64,000 nucleotides of DNA from Tenacibaculum sp. SZ-18 (GCF_002813915.1 NZ_CP019335.1:3827777-3891776), one strand, 5' to 3'; counted from the first letter of the stretch, positions 28,478 to 34,973 are shown. The notes: a model not told the origin generated them from the sequence alone. Program-made: numbers and translations.

Positions 28478-28508
28478 AAAGTCTTTACCATCTAGTGATA
28501 AAGACTTT
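28478..28508. terminator. terminator; ancestral tRNA-Arg terminator separated by insertion
   Basis: A perfect 10-bp stem (AAAGTCTTTA with TAAAGACTTT) with an 11-nt loop. The minus-strand copy is followed by seven T. It ends the TonB receptor operon on the plus strand. It also sits exactly where the minus-strand tRNA-Arg 3' end would be without the mobile element, so it was probably the tRNA terminator before integration. Confidence 0.75.
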
Positions 28509-28556
28509 GTGACCTCGGCAGGATTCAAACCTGCAACCTCTTGAGCCGTAATCAAG
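28507..28556. repeat. attL, 50-bp direct repeat (3' half of tRNA-Arg)
   Basis: Identical over 50 bp to the attachment repeat at the right end. It contains the T arm, variable region and anticodon arm of tRNA-Arg on the minus strand but lacks the 5' half, so it is not a functional tRNA. It diverges from the true tRNA immediately after ATCAAG. Confidence 0.92.
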
Positions 28557-28672
28557 AATTCAACTATTTGTTAGTTTGTTGTTAGTTGTGTTTTTTCTTT
28601 GTGAACCCTTGTTTTTATTGCTAATTTAATCATTTTAATATAATTCTGTTATGAGTTTATTTTGTGGTTGTT

Positions 28673-28704
28673 TGTGCAAATTTTGTGCAAATCGTGTGCA
28701 AATC
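28673..28704 (+). repeat. left arm-site array, 3 repeats at 11-bp spacing
   Basis: Three directly repeated 10-mers, TTGTGCAAAT, TTGTGCAAAT and GTGTGCAAAT, start at 28673, 28684 and 28695, exactly 11 bp apart (one helical turn). Two related copies lie near the right end. They resemble arm-type integrase or excisionase binding sites and overlap the integrase promoter. Confidence 0.7.
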
Positions 28705-28707
28705 CTT

Positions 28708-28715
28708 ATTTTTGT
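28708..28715 (+). promoter_or_regulatory. -7 promoter box of the integrase gene
   Basis: TATTTTTG matches TAnnTTTG and ends 16 nt before the integrase ATG. The -33 region would fall within the arm-site repeats, so protein bound there would affect integrase expression. Confidence 0.5.
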
Positions 28716-28731
28716 TTTCAAATAAAAGATA

Positions 28732-29985
28732 ATGAATTGCAATATCTCCCTTTTTTTAGATACTAGGAGAAGTAAAGACAATAGTTCTTACCCTTTAAAA
28801 CTCCGTGTTTATAACAAGTTCAACAAAAAGGTTAAACTTTACTCTTTAAACATTGATTTAACGGAAAAAGAATATCAAACTGTTTGGTTAAATACATCTA
28901 ATAAAAATTTGAGAGGCAAAAACAAGGAGTTACGTTTAAAACTTCAAGCAATTGAAACAAGAGCGAACAAGGAAGCTGAACAAATGACTGTTTTTGATTT
29001 TGCTAAATTTGAAACTAAACTTTTTCGTAAATCATCTGATAAAAATAGTGTTAAGTATCATTTTCAAAAGGCTATAACCCAATATCTAAAGGAGAGCAAA
29101 GTTGGTACAGCAGAAAGCTACAAATACACTCTTAAATCGCTCGGAGAGTTTAGTTTAAACGAGAAAAAATGTGCTTTAGATAAACTTACCTTTGATACTA
29201 TAACCGTTGACTGGCTAAATGAGTATGAAAGATTTATGTTAAATAAAAATAAGTCGATTACTACTATATCAATTTACACTAGAACCTTACGAGTAGTTTT
29301 TAATAATGCAATCCGAGAAAGTGATATTAGTAAAGATATTTATCCGTTCGGAACAAGAAAAGAGGGTAAATATCAAATATCAAAAACCAAAAAGGTAAAA
29401 AAGGCTTTAAACTCAAAGCAATTAAAAACTTTGTTCGATGCTGAGGTTATGAGTGAACAAGAACAACTTGCAAAAGATTTTTGGTTTTTTAGTTACGCTT
29501 GTAATGGTATTAACTTTAAAGACATTGCGTTGCTAAAGTATTCAGATATAAAGAACAATAGTTTCACTTATTTCAGAGCCAAAACCTTTGGCAAATCTGT
29601 TGAAAAAACACCAATAACTGTTTATTTAAACGACTTTTCTAAGAGTGTGATTGAAAAGTATGGTAGTACAAATAAAAATGGTTATGTGTTTACTATTATT
29701 CAGTTAAAAGAAGATAGTACAGAGCAGTATAAAAAAGTTAAAAACTTTACTAGATTAGTAAATGACTACATAAAAAGAATAGCTAAAAGGTACGATTTAC
29801 CAAATGATATTTCTACATATTGGGCAAGGCACTCTTTTGCGTCGAACTCAATTCGTAAGGGTGCAACTATGGAGTTTATTAGTGAGGCTTTAAATCATAG
29901 TAATTTAAGTGTTACAAAAAATTACTTTGCAGGGTTTGAAGATGAAGCCAAAAAGGAGTTTGCAAAAAATATACTTGATTTTTAA
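28732..29985 (+). CDS. tyrosine recombinase/integrase
   Basis: A 417-residue site-specific recombinase of the Bacteroidota phage/mobile-element type. It has an N-terminal arm-binding domain (about 1-90), a SAM-like core-binding domain (about 105-205) and a catalytic domain (about 225-417). Visible catalytic positions are Lys284 (FRAKT), Arg366 (YWARHSFAS), His389 (LNHSN) and nucleophile Tyr398 (TKNYFAGF). The first canonical Arg is Asn258 (YACNGINFKDI) and the HxxR His is Tyr363, substitutions I believe typify a flavobacterial integrase clade. It should catalyse integration into and excision from tRNA-Arg. It is adjacent to attL. Confidence 0.93.
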   Translation: MNCNISLFLDTRRSKDNSSYPLKLRVYNKFNKKVKLYSLNIDLTEKEYQTVWLNTSNKNLRGKNKELRLKLQAIETRANKEAEQMTVFDFAKFETKLFRKSSDKNSVKYHFQKAITQYLKESKVGTAESYKYTLKSLGEFSLNEKKCALDKLTFDTITVDWLNEYERFMLNKNKSITTISIYTRTLRVVFNNAIRESDISKDIYPFGTRKEGKYQISKTKKVKKALNSKQLKTLFDAEVMSEQEQLAKDFWFFSYACNGINFKDIALLKYSDIKNNSFTYFRAKTFGKSVEKTPITVYLNDFSKSVIEKYGSTNKNGYVFTIIQLKEDSTEQYKKVKNFTRLVNDYIKRIAKRYDLPNDISTYWARHSFASNSIRKGATMEFISEALNHSNLSVTKNYFAGFEDEAKKEFAKNILDF

Positions 29986-30022
29986 TACTATCAATATCTT
30001 TATTGCTAAAGAATAAAAGACG

Positions 30023-30961
30023 ATGAAAGAAAAAAGAATCAATAAATATTATAGTGCTTGTTATCCGAGTCATATTGAAATTGCAAGTCGTTTTAAAAAT
30101 GAAAACGGAGATAGGAATGAGAATTATATTCACGATTTATTAGCGAATTATGAAAGGAAACAAGAAGCTGAAATTTATCAAAAAAATAGTTTAGAAAGTG
30201 ATATTCATAAAAGACTTAAACAAGAGAATAAGTTAATCTGTATGTTTTTTTCTGATGTTTTTAAGCTTTACGATGCTGTTTGTGATTATAAAAACACACG
30301 CAATAGAAATATAATTAACCGTATAAACAGGTATGAATTTGATGTTGAGCAGAGATTTATCGATTTAGATTATCATAGTCTATTTATTGCTCGTTTGGTA
30401 GACGAGAATAGGATTAAAGAAGCAGTTGAAGTGAAAAGGTTTTTAGATAATAACTTCAAAAATTTAGTAAATCATTTTAGTAGTTATTTAGGAATTAAAC
30501 TAAAAGAATCTCCTTTGAAAAGAAAGGTTTTGAGTTATCAAAAACAATTAGAAAGTTCTATTAACTTTGAAGAATTGAAGGCGCTAGGTTCTGAAAAAAT
30601 TAGTAATATTAATCAAAATAGTAATTCTGAAAATTCTAATAAAGAAGTTTTTTCAGTCAAAGTCTGGTGTTACGCATTCTACTATTGGGAAAAGTATTCA
30701 GAGAAAAAAACTATAAAAGATAAAATAGAACACTTTTTAGAATGTTTTGACGTAAAAACTCAGAATGGAGAAAAGGCATCTCCACTTAATTTTAAAAACA
30801 CATTTTATAAAGTAAAAAAAGAACTGAGATTTGAAACCTCAACAAAACCTGAGCAAATTTTAATAAATCTTCAAAATATTTTAAAAATTCTTCCTGTGAA
30901 CTCTAAGCCGTTTAATGACGCTAAGAAAGAAATAAATTATTGCAAAGAGGAACTAGATTAA
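30023..30961 (+). CDS. unknown protein of the mobile element
   Basis: Not recognised. The 312-residue product is highly charged and mostly helical (many K/E/N), with no membrane segment or signal peptide. A Ser/Asn-rich linker near 200-208 (NQNSNSENSNKE) suggests two domains. The C-terminal part contains LNFKNTFYKVKKELRFE and ends KEINYCKEELD. It begins 37 nt after the integrase stop and precedes the excisionase-like gene, so it may be a regulator or replication accessory protein, but nothing in the sequence proves this. Confidence 0.6.
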   Translation: MKEKRINKYYSACYPSHIEIASRFKNENGDRNENYIHDLLANYERKQEAEIYQKNSLESDIHKRLKQENKLICMFFSDVFKLYDAVCDYKNTRNRNIINRINRYEFDVEQRFIDLDYHSLFIARLVDENRIKEAVEVKRFLDNNFKNLVNHFSSYLGIKLKESPLKRKVLSYQKQLESSINFEELKALGSEKISNINQNSNSENSNKEVFSVKVWCYAFYYWEKYSEKKTIKDKIEHFLECFDVKTQNGEKASPLNFKNTFYKVKKELRFETSTKPEQILINLQNILKILPVNSKPFNDAKKEINYCKEELD

Positions 30962-31042
30962 ATAGTACTAATACAAAGGTGTAACCCCCTTACAAAACCT
31001 ATACTCTTTTTTAGAATGCAGTGTAATTTTAAAAAAAGAATT

Positions 31043-31405
31043 ATGCTAGAGAGTATAACATTTGAAATGCTACCACATGCCGTAGCAATCTTACTTAACG
31101 AAGTAAGTGAATTAAAAGGTTTGTTAAGTCAGGAAAAAGAAAACATACCGAAACATGAGTCGTCTGAACAATTTTTCAACGTTCGGCAAACAGCTAATTT
31201 TTTAGGGTTAACCTCTGCAACAATTTACTCAAAAGTATCAAGAAAAGAGTTGCCATTTATGAAAAGAAACGGTCGTTTGTACTTTTCAAAACAGGAGTTG
31301 TTAGATTACTTAAAAGAGGGTAAAGTAAATCATCAAGATTCTGTTTCTGATGAGGTTGATGAGTTGTTGTCTAATAATAAAAAAGGGTTGCGCTATGGAA
31401 AATAA
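31043..31405 (+). CDS. helix-turn-helix (excisionase-like) DNA-binding protein
   Basis: A 120-residue protein in the common Bacteroidota mobile-element format: a short N-terminal helix (MLESITFEMLPHAVAILLNE), then a MerR/excisionase-type HTH (about 45-95; FFNVRQTANFLGLTSATIYS, LPFMKRNGRLYFSKQELLDY). Proteins of this class act as excisionases or element regulators. A start nine codons upstream is possible but adds a non-conserved stretch. Its 3' end overlaps the next gene by 11 nt. Confidence 0.8.
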   Translation: MLESITFEMLPHAVAILLNEVSELKGLLSQEKENIPKHESSEQFFNVRQTANFLGLTSATIYSKVSRKELPFMKRNGRLYFSKQELLDYLKEGKVNHQDSVSDEVDELLSNNKKGLRYGK

Positions 31406-31682
31406 CCAAAAGAACAACCCGAATAAAAGACATGGCAAATATACTGATTTAAAAGCAGTTTATGATGCTTTTTTCGAGAAGCCACGCACAATGAAAGAGG
31501 TGTTTGTTGTCACTGGGGTTATAAGGGAGTCAATATGTAGGTATTGTAAAGAATTAAAAGAATCAGGGAGATTATATTTTTTAAGAAAACGTAGATGTAC
31601 TATTACAAAAGAATTAGTTAATGAGTACACTTCAAACCCTGATTTAGTTGAAGACAATAATCAATTAGGTTTATTCGATTAG
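31395..31682 (+). CDS. winged-helix-like DNA-binding protein of the mobile element
   Basis: A 95-residue protein starting MENNQKNNPNKRHGKYTDLK. The middle (about 22-70; AVYDAFFEKPRTMKEVFVVT, ESICRYCKELKESGRLYFLR) reads like the winged-HTH used by many phage and plasmid proteins, and it ends NQLGLFD, a tail frequently seen in such accessory genes. It overlaps the excisionase-like gene and is 2 nt upstream of the initiator-like gene, so all three are one operon. It may control replication or transcription of the element. Confidence 0.6.
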   Translation: MENNQKNNPNKRHGKYTDLKAVYDAFFEKPRTMKEVFVVTGVIRESICRYCKELKESGRLYFLRKRRCTITKELVNEYTSNPDLVEDNNQLGLFD

Positions 31683-31684
31683 TT

Positions 31685-32578
31685 ATGCCAGTTGATTATA
31701 CAACCTTGTATTTGAGGTCGTATAACTGTGATAGAATTTTAAACAACCCTAAACTCGATTTTAGTCTTAATTATAACGAGAACGGGGTTGTTTTAGATAA
31801 TAAGAGAATTGCAGAACATCATTTTTGTAAAATTCTTGTTTATGATAATGGAACGGTTTTTTTTAAAGGTAGTTTGCATAAGATGTATAATTCTATTATC
31901 GGAATTAAACCGCCTAACTATAATTCTAATTCAGTTTATAAAGGCTTCAATGGTAATGAGTTTACTGTTGAAAATGTATTATTTGTTATAATCTATCTTG
32001 AAACACTCTTTGGAATAAGTAGGTTTAATTTTGTTATAAAGAAAATTGAAATAGGTTTGAATATTCAAGTTTTTTTCAATCCATTATTTGTTGTTAGAAA
32101 TTTACTTGAAATAGGTGGAACAGCATTTGAATTTAAGTATAATAGTCATTTTGCGATATGTGAAAAGAGTGATTACTTTTTAAAGGTCTATGATAAAAGC
32201 AGTCAATACAATTTAGAGGAATCTAAACTTCGAGTAGAATTAAAAACTCGTAAAATGAGGGTTTTTGAAAGGGCTAAAATAAAAACGTTGGGAGATTTAA
32301 CATACGATCGATTAAGTGAAGCGATAAACATTCTTTTAAAACATTGGAATAAAGTTTTATTATACGATTTCACTATAAATGAAACTAAGTTAACCGTAAG
32401 GGAAAAGAACGCCTTAAACAACAAATTTCAGCACATTAAATACTGGCAAAATTTATCTGCAAATAATAAGGACAAGCCAAGAAAAGCATATCATAAAATT
32501 GTAGATAACTATTCAGATAATATAAAAGAGCAAATTTCTCAAAAAATACAAAGCACTAAGATTTCACACTTCAATTAG
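31685..32578 (+). CDS. putative replication initiator-like protein
   Basis: A 297-residue cytoplasmic protein. KIEIGLNIQV near 120 is followed by FLKVYDKSSQYNLEESKLRV and ELKTRKMRVFERAKIKTLGD (about 167-207), the order seen in phage and plasmid replication proteins of the gpII/CRI type, which carry YDK then LRxE and a leucine-rich tL-dL segment. A canonical HUH motif is not obvious, so the assignment is tentative. If right, the element can replicate after excision. It is the last gene of a tightly packed operon and is followed by a strong hairpin. Confidence 0.45.
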   Translation: MPVDYTTLYLRSYNCDRILNNPKLDFSLNYNENGVVLDNKRIAEHHFCKILVYDNGTVFFKGSLHKMYNSIIGIKPPNYNSNSVYKGFNGNEFTVENVLFVIIYLETLFGISRFNFVIKKIEIGLNIQVFFNPLFVVRNLLEIGGTAFEFKYNSHFAICEKSDYFLKVYDKSSQYNLEESKLRVELKTRKMRVFERAKIKTLGDLTYDRLSEAINILLKHWNKVLLYDFTINETKLTVREKNALNNKFQHIKYWQNLSANNKDKPRKAYHKIVDNYSDNIKEQISQKIQSTKISHFN

Positions 32579-32600
32579 ATTGTGATTTCTTAGTGTTTTA
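32551..32600. terminator. terminator between convergent element genes
   Basis: CACTAAGATTTCACA pairs with TGTGATTTCTTAGTG (two mismatches) around a 12-nt loop. It ends the initiator-like operon and the convergent small membrane-protein gene, with short T/A tracts on both sides. Confidence 0.65.
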
Positions 32601-32831
32601 AATACTTCCATTTCTGCCAAAAGTAAACACTAAATAAAGTAATCCAAATATTAGTGGAATAGCTACTAAAAATGTTACTAGGTTCGATGTGTTTTTTCTT
32701 ACTTTTTCTGTTTTTTCAATAAGTATCTTCTGAGCGTATAGAATTTCCTTTTGTATTTCAGCTTCCGTGTAGTTTTGATACTTTTCGTTAAATGCTTTTC
32801 TTTTTGGTGTTAAGTTGGTTTCTTTAGACAT
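32598..32831 (-). CDS. small single-span membrane protein of the mobile element
   Basis: A 77-residue product with a charged, helical N-terminal part (TEAEIQKEILYAQKILIEKT) and one C-terminal membrane helix (about 50-70, LVTFLVAIPLIFGLLYLVF). It is transcribed opposite to the rest of the element. The shape is similar to small proteins often found beside integrases in Bacteroidota. A role in membrane attachment or host interaction is conceivable but unsupported. It shares a 69-nt divergent promoter region with the Zn-ribbon-like gene. Confidence 0.55.
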   Translation of the reverse strand: MSKETNLTPKRKAFNEKYQNYTEAEIQKEILYAQKILIEKTEKVRKNTSNLVTFLVAIPLIFGLLYLVFTFGRNGSI

Positions 32832-32900
32832 AGGATTTAAGTATTAAATGCTTAAATTAATAATTAATTTTATTATTCCTTAATTATTTAGGTTGTTGTT

Positions 32901-33470
32901 ATGAAAGAGAGTGCTGTTTTATACGATGAGGTTTTAAAACTTAATATTTGTGATTTAAAAAAGTGGGGTTATTTACAAAAGGATTTTCCAAGAAAAGGTA
33001 TAGTTTCTTGGTCTAAAAGAGGGGTGGTAATAGCGTCTATAAAAGTTTTGTCAATTTCAAATCAATTTATTTCACTTAGTTACAATTACAAGGGCAACAA
33101 AGTTAATTTAAAGGTGTTTTTAGCTTTTTTACCATCAAATCTAGGAAAAGGAGAGGTTTGTTACTTTGTTTGTCCTGAAACGAATAAAAGATGCAGAAAA
33201 CTATATTTGATTAACGGTAAGTTTTTGCATCGTGAAGCTTTTTCGGGTGTTATGTATGAAAGTCAGATTCAAAGTAAAAAATTAAGGTTTTTTAAAAAAG
33301 AATTTGAAAATCATTTTAAACTAGAAAAATATTATGCAGAAGTGTATCGAAAATATTTTAAACCATGTTACAATGGTAAAGAAACAAAAAGGTATAAAAA
33401 GCTTAGAAATTATATCGAAAACGGCGAATCTATTAGTATTGAGAGATTAAATCAATTTTTGAGATTATGA
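32901..33470 (+). CDS. unknown protein of the mobile element, Zn-ribbon-like core
   Basis: A 189-residue basic protein. The centre (about 90-128) reads CYFVCPETNKRCRKLYLING, then KFLHREAFSGVMYESQ. This resembles a zinc-ribbon segment found in phage and mobile-element proteins (CP..grr.rkLY..g..F..R...g..Y.SQ), but the second Cys pair is replaced by His/Arg, so metal binding is doubtful. It is the last gene before attR. Function unknown. Confidence 0.55.
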   Translation: MKESAVLYDEVLKLNICDLKKWGYLQKDFPRKGIVSWSKRGVVIASIKVLSISNQFISLSYNYKGNKVNLKVFLAFLPSNLGKGEVCYFVCPETNKRCRKLYLINGKFLHREAFSGVMYESQIQSKKLRFFKKEFENHFKLEKYYAEVYRKYFKPCYNGKETKRYKKLRNYIENGESISIERLNQFLRL

Positions 33471-33486
33471 TTTTAAATCTTTAAAA

Positions 33487-33507
33487 AAATGCAAATCTTG
33501 TGCAAAT
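33487..33507 (+). repeat. right arm-site array, 2 repeats at 11-bp spacing
   Basis: AAATGCAAAT at 33487 and TTGTGCAAAT at 33498 match the left-end array in sequence, orientation and 11-bp spacing. They lie about 47 bp inside attR, a position fitting an arm-type recombinase site. Confidence 0.65.
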
Positions 33508-33519
33508 AAGAAAATAAAA

Positions 33520-33545
33520 AAGGGTCTCAATTTCTTGAAACCCTT
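33520..33545 (-). terminator. element-borne terminator downstream of tRNA-Arg
   Basis: AAGGGTcTCAA pairs with TTGAaACCCTT around the loop TTTC. On the minus strand it is followed by TTTTTTATTTT. It lies inside the element, 12 nt beyond the 3' end of the restored tRNA, so it replaces the terminator displaced by integration. Confidence 0.75.
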
Positions 33546-33553
33546 ATTATTGC

Positions 33554-33603
33554 TTGTGACCTCGGCAGGATTCAAACCTGCAACCTCTTGAGCCGTAATC
33601 AAG
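33554..33603. repeat. attR, 50-bp direct repeat inside tRNA-Arg
   Basis: Identical over 50 bp to attL. It covers the tRNA 3' end through the anticodon stem, so integration reconstitutes a full tRNA. Confidence 0.92.
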
Positions 33604-33630
33604 TGCACTATTCAGTTATGCTACGAGGCC
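33557..33630 (-). tRNA. tRNA-Arg (anticodon ACG)
   Basis: The minus strand folds into a complete cloverleaf. Acceptor stem: GGCCTCG with CGAGGTC. D arm: GCAT with GTGC. Anticodon arm: CTTGA-TTACGGC-TCAAG with anticodon ACG. Variable loop: AGGTT. T arm: GCAGG-TTTGAAT-CCTGC. Discriminator A. The 3' CCA is not encoded, as is usual in Bacteroidota. The gene is the integration target of the adjacent element and stays intact. Confidence 0.95.
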
Positions 33631-33643
33631 ATTTTTGCGGATG

Positions 33644-33651
33644 CAAATATA
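33644..33651 (-). promoter_or_regulatory. -7 promoter box of tRNA-Arg
   Basis: The minus strand reads TATATTTG, matching TAnnTTTG, 13 nt before the first base of the tRNA. Confidence 0.5.
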
Positions 33652-33674
33652 AATTATTTTTTTAAATACTAAAA

Positions 33675-33902
33675 CTATTTGGAAATTTCTTTCTTAAAAT
33701 TTTCAAAAGAATCTTTCGCTTTATCATAATCTCCTTCATTAATTAATAAATCAACAGATTGGCCTAAGGTTCCAAAACCCGCTAATCTGCCAGATTCCTT
33801 ATTGTCCTTAACAATAGATGCAATCCCTATTTCATCTAAAATATAAGCCAATCTATTTACTAAAATAGATGTACCTGAAAATAACTTGATATAACCACTC
33901 AT
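33675..33902 (-). CDS. DUF2007-family protein
   Basis: A 75-residue protein matching the small DUF2007 (putative signal-transducing protein) fold. A first strand carries YIKLFSGTSILVNRLAYILD, then GIASIVKDN, a glycine-rich LAGFGTLGQSVDLLI and the helix DYDKAKDSFENFKKE. The family has an ACT/GlnB-like alpha/beta fold, often as a domain of transporters or proteases. The stand-alone form has unknown function. It lies 44 nt upstream of tRNA-Arg on the same strand. Confidence 0.8.
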   Translation of the reverse strand: MSGYIKLFSGTSILVNRLAYILDEIGIASIVKDNKESGRLAGFGTLGQSVDLLINEGDYDKAKDSFENFKKEISK

Positions 33903-33917
33903 AATACAAGGTTTAAA

Positions 33918-34070
33918 TTAATCTAAAGAATTCATTGTTACAAAAGCTCTCCATCCAATTATGGCCAATTGAAATTTGGATGCTTTAGAAATGTCTAACT
34001 GTTTTTTCGTAAACGATGGTAAAACAGTTTTGTTGATCCTGGCTAATGCCTTAAAAATAGGTTTTTTCAT
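33918..34070 (-). CDS. 50-residue small basic protein
   Basis: An uninterrupted 50-codon gene with ATG start and its own stop, translating to a basic, partly amphipathic peptide (MKKPIFKALARINKTVLPSF, DISKASKFQLAIIGWRAFV). It is followed 16 nt later by the DUF2007 gene on the same strand. I recall similar short proteins in Flavobacteriaceae, but cannot verify. The hydrophobic stretch near the end could contact a membrane. Confidence 0.55.
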   Translation of the reverse strand: MKKPIFKALARINKTVLPSFTKKQLDISKASKFQLAIIGWRAFVTMNSLD

Positions 34071-34108
34071 TATTGACTGATATAATCAAATATAATGAAA
34101 AATGAATT

Positions 34109-34139
34109 AAAGTGGCGAGTTAGCGTCTCACCACTTTGT
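34109..34139. terminator. stem-loop, probable terminator
   Basis: AAAGTGG-c-GAG pairs with CTC-a-CCACTTT around TTAGCGT. Moderate T content follows on both strands. It separates the 50-residue gene from the short broken frame to its right. Confidence 0.5.
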
Positions 34140-34140
34140 A

Positions 34141-34314
34141 TTACTTTTTCTTTGTTTCTCTTTCTATTCTTCTTACAGTCATTTTTCCATTCGATAATGA
34201 TTTAAAATGATTTATCGCAAATTCTCCCTTTGTCGTGTAAGCTCTATTATAAGATGTTAATAGAGTTGTTCTTTTTCTAGCAATTCCCACTTAAGATGTT
34301 TCTTTTGTTTTCAT
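34141..34314 (-). pseudogene. possible small basic protein, broken near its start or GTG-initiated
   Basis: From the ATG at 34314 the frame reads MKTKETS, then TAA, then continues in the same frame as VGIARKRTTLLTSYNRAYTT and KMTVRRIERETKKK to a stop. Either the early TAA is a mutation, or translation starts at the GTG right after it (34290) and gives 49 residues. The product is strongly basic. Support is weak: no family, no clear promoter. Confidence 0.3.
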
Positions 34315-34336
34315 AGCGTTTCTTTTTCTAGCAATT
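34269..34336. repeat. 17-bp direct repeat pair
   Basis: TTCTTTTTCTAGCAATT occurs at 34269 and again at 34320, 51 bp apart, a multiple of three. On the minus strand both copies read IARKR in the same frame. It may be a remnant of a small in-frame duplication. Confidence 0.45.
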
Positions 34337-34973
34337 TTTAAAATACTCTACTCTTTTACAGGACTTTCTCTTTATTTAATTTAGTTTTCCTTTTCAATTC
34401 ATAGTATTGTTAAATGATATGTTTTGGATTTTCAATTAGTCTTATTGTATTGTTTTTATAGTTGTTACTATTAAAATATTAATTGAACTAAACTGCATAA
34501 AAACTCAGTTAAAGCAACGGTTAATTTTATTATAAATACGATCATTTTTTAGTTTGTTTTGATATTAGTAATTAGTTCAATTTCGAAATTGTTTTCTAAA
34601 TATATGAGGAAAGAAAATCGAGTTCCAAACTTTTTAGAATGATTTAATTAAATTAAATTTATATATGAAGTCAAAAGAGTTAAATATATTTTAATCTGTA
34701 ACTATTTCTCCTTGAATTAGATTTATATTTGTAGTTGTATTCGTTGTTTTTAATCGAATACTGTAATGAAATAAAGAGTGGTTTTTGCTAGTTTTGGAAA
34801 AGTAAAGGAAATTTTATTTCGAGTTCGCTTGATTTTGGTGTTTTGATTATTTGTTGGGATTTTAGATTCAAAAAACTGGCTGTCATATTTTGAGTTATTT
34901 ATGACCAATTTATCGCTAAGATTCGTCATTTGTGACAGTAGTAAATATTCCTATATTCGTAAAAAATTTATAC
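34315..34973. other. long AT-rich intergenic region with promoter and palindromes at its right end
   Basis: About 660 bases with no convincing coding frame on either strand. The only structured part is the last 100 bases, which hold GTCATA...TATGAC (34882-34905) and GTCATTTGTGAC (34925-34936) next to the exchanger promoter. The remainder shows nothing I can name; decayed sequence or an unrecognised RNA cannot be excluded. Confidence 0.5.
34925..34959 (+). promoter_or_regulatory. promoter and overlapping palindrome of the cation exchanger gene
   Basis: TTG (34930-34932), then 19 nt, then TATATTCG (34952-34959) fits the Bacteroidota TTG-N19-TAnnTTTG pattern with one change. The -33 element sits in the centre of the perfect palindrome GTCA-TTTG-TGAC, a good location for a repressor operator. 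The -7 box ends 14 nt before the ATG. Confidence 0.5.

Larger units (their letters stand above)
28507..33603 (+). mobile_element. integrated mobile element in tRNA-Arg(ACG), about 5.05 kb
   Basis: The region is bounded by identical 50-bp direct repeats, one inside the intact tRNA-Arg gene (right end) and one a truncated copy of its 3' half (left end). Gene order: tyrosine integrase next to attL, unknown 312-residue protein, excisionase-like HTH, winged-HTH protein, replication-initiator-like protein, a minus-strand small membrane protein and an unknown Zn-ribbon-like protein. Phased TTGTGCAAAT repeats lie inside both ends. There are no conjugation, capsid, packaging or recognisable cargo genes, so it is more like a cryptic integrative plasmid or satellite than a complete phage or ICE. 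Confidence 0.88.

Noticed and set aside
28507..28556. Second tRNA-Arg gene at the left repeat
   Set aside because: Only the 3' half is present; sequence beyond ATCAAG does not complete the D arm or acceptor stem. It is the attL copy.
28673..28704. CRISPR array
   Set aside because: The repeats are 10 bp with no spacers of proper length, and no cas genes are nearby.
29912..30133. Minus-strand frame overlapping the integrase end
   Set aside because: Antisense of two well-supported plus-strand genes; no start or family support.
28557..33553. Filamentous (inovirus) prophage
   Set aside because: No Zot-like ATPase, coat protein series or secretin is present; only one small single-span membrane protein and a tentative initiator.
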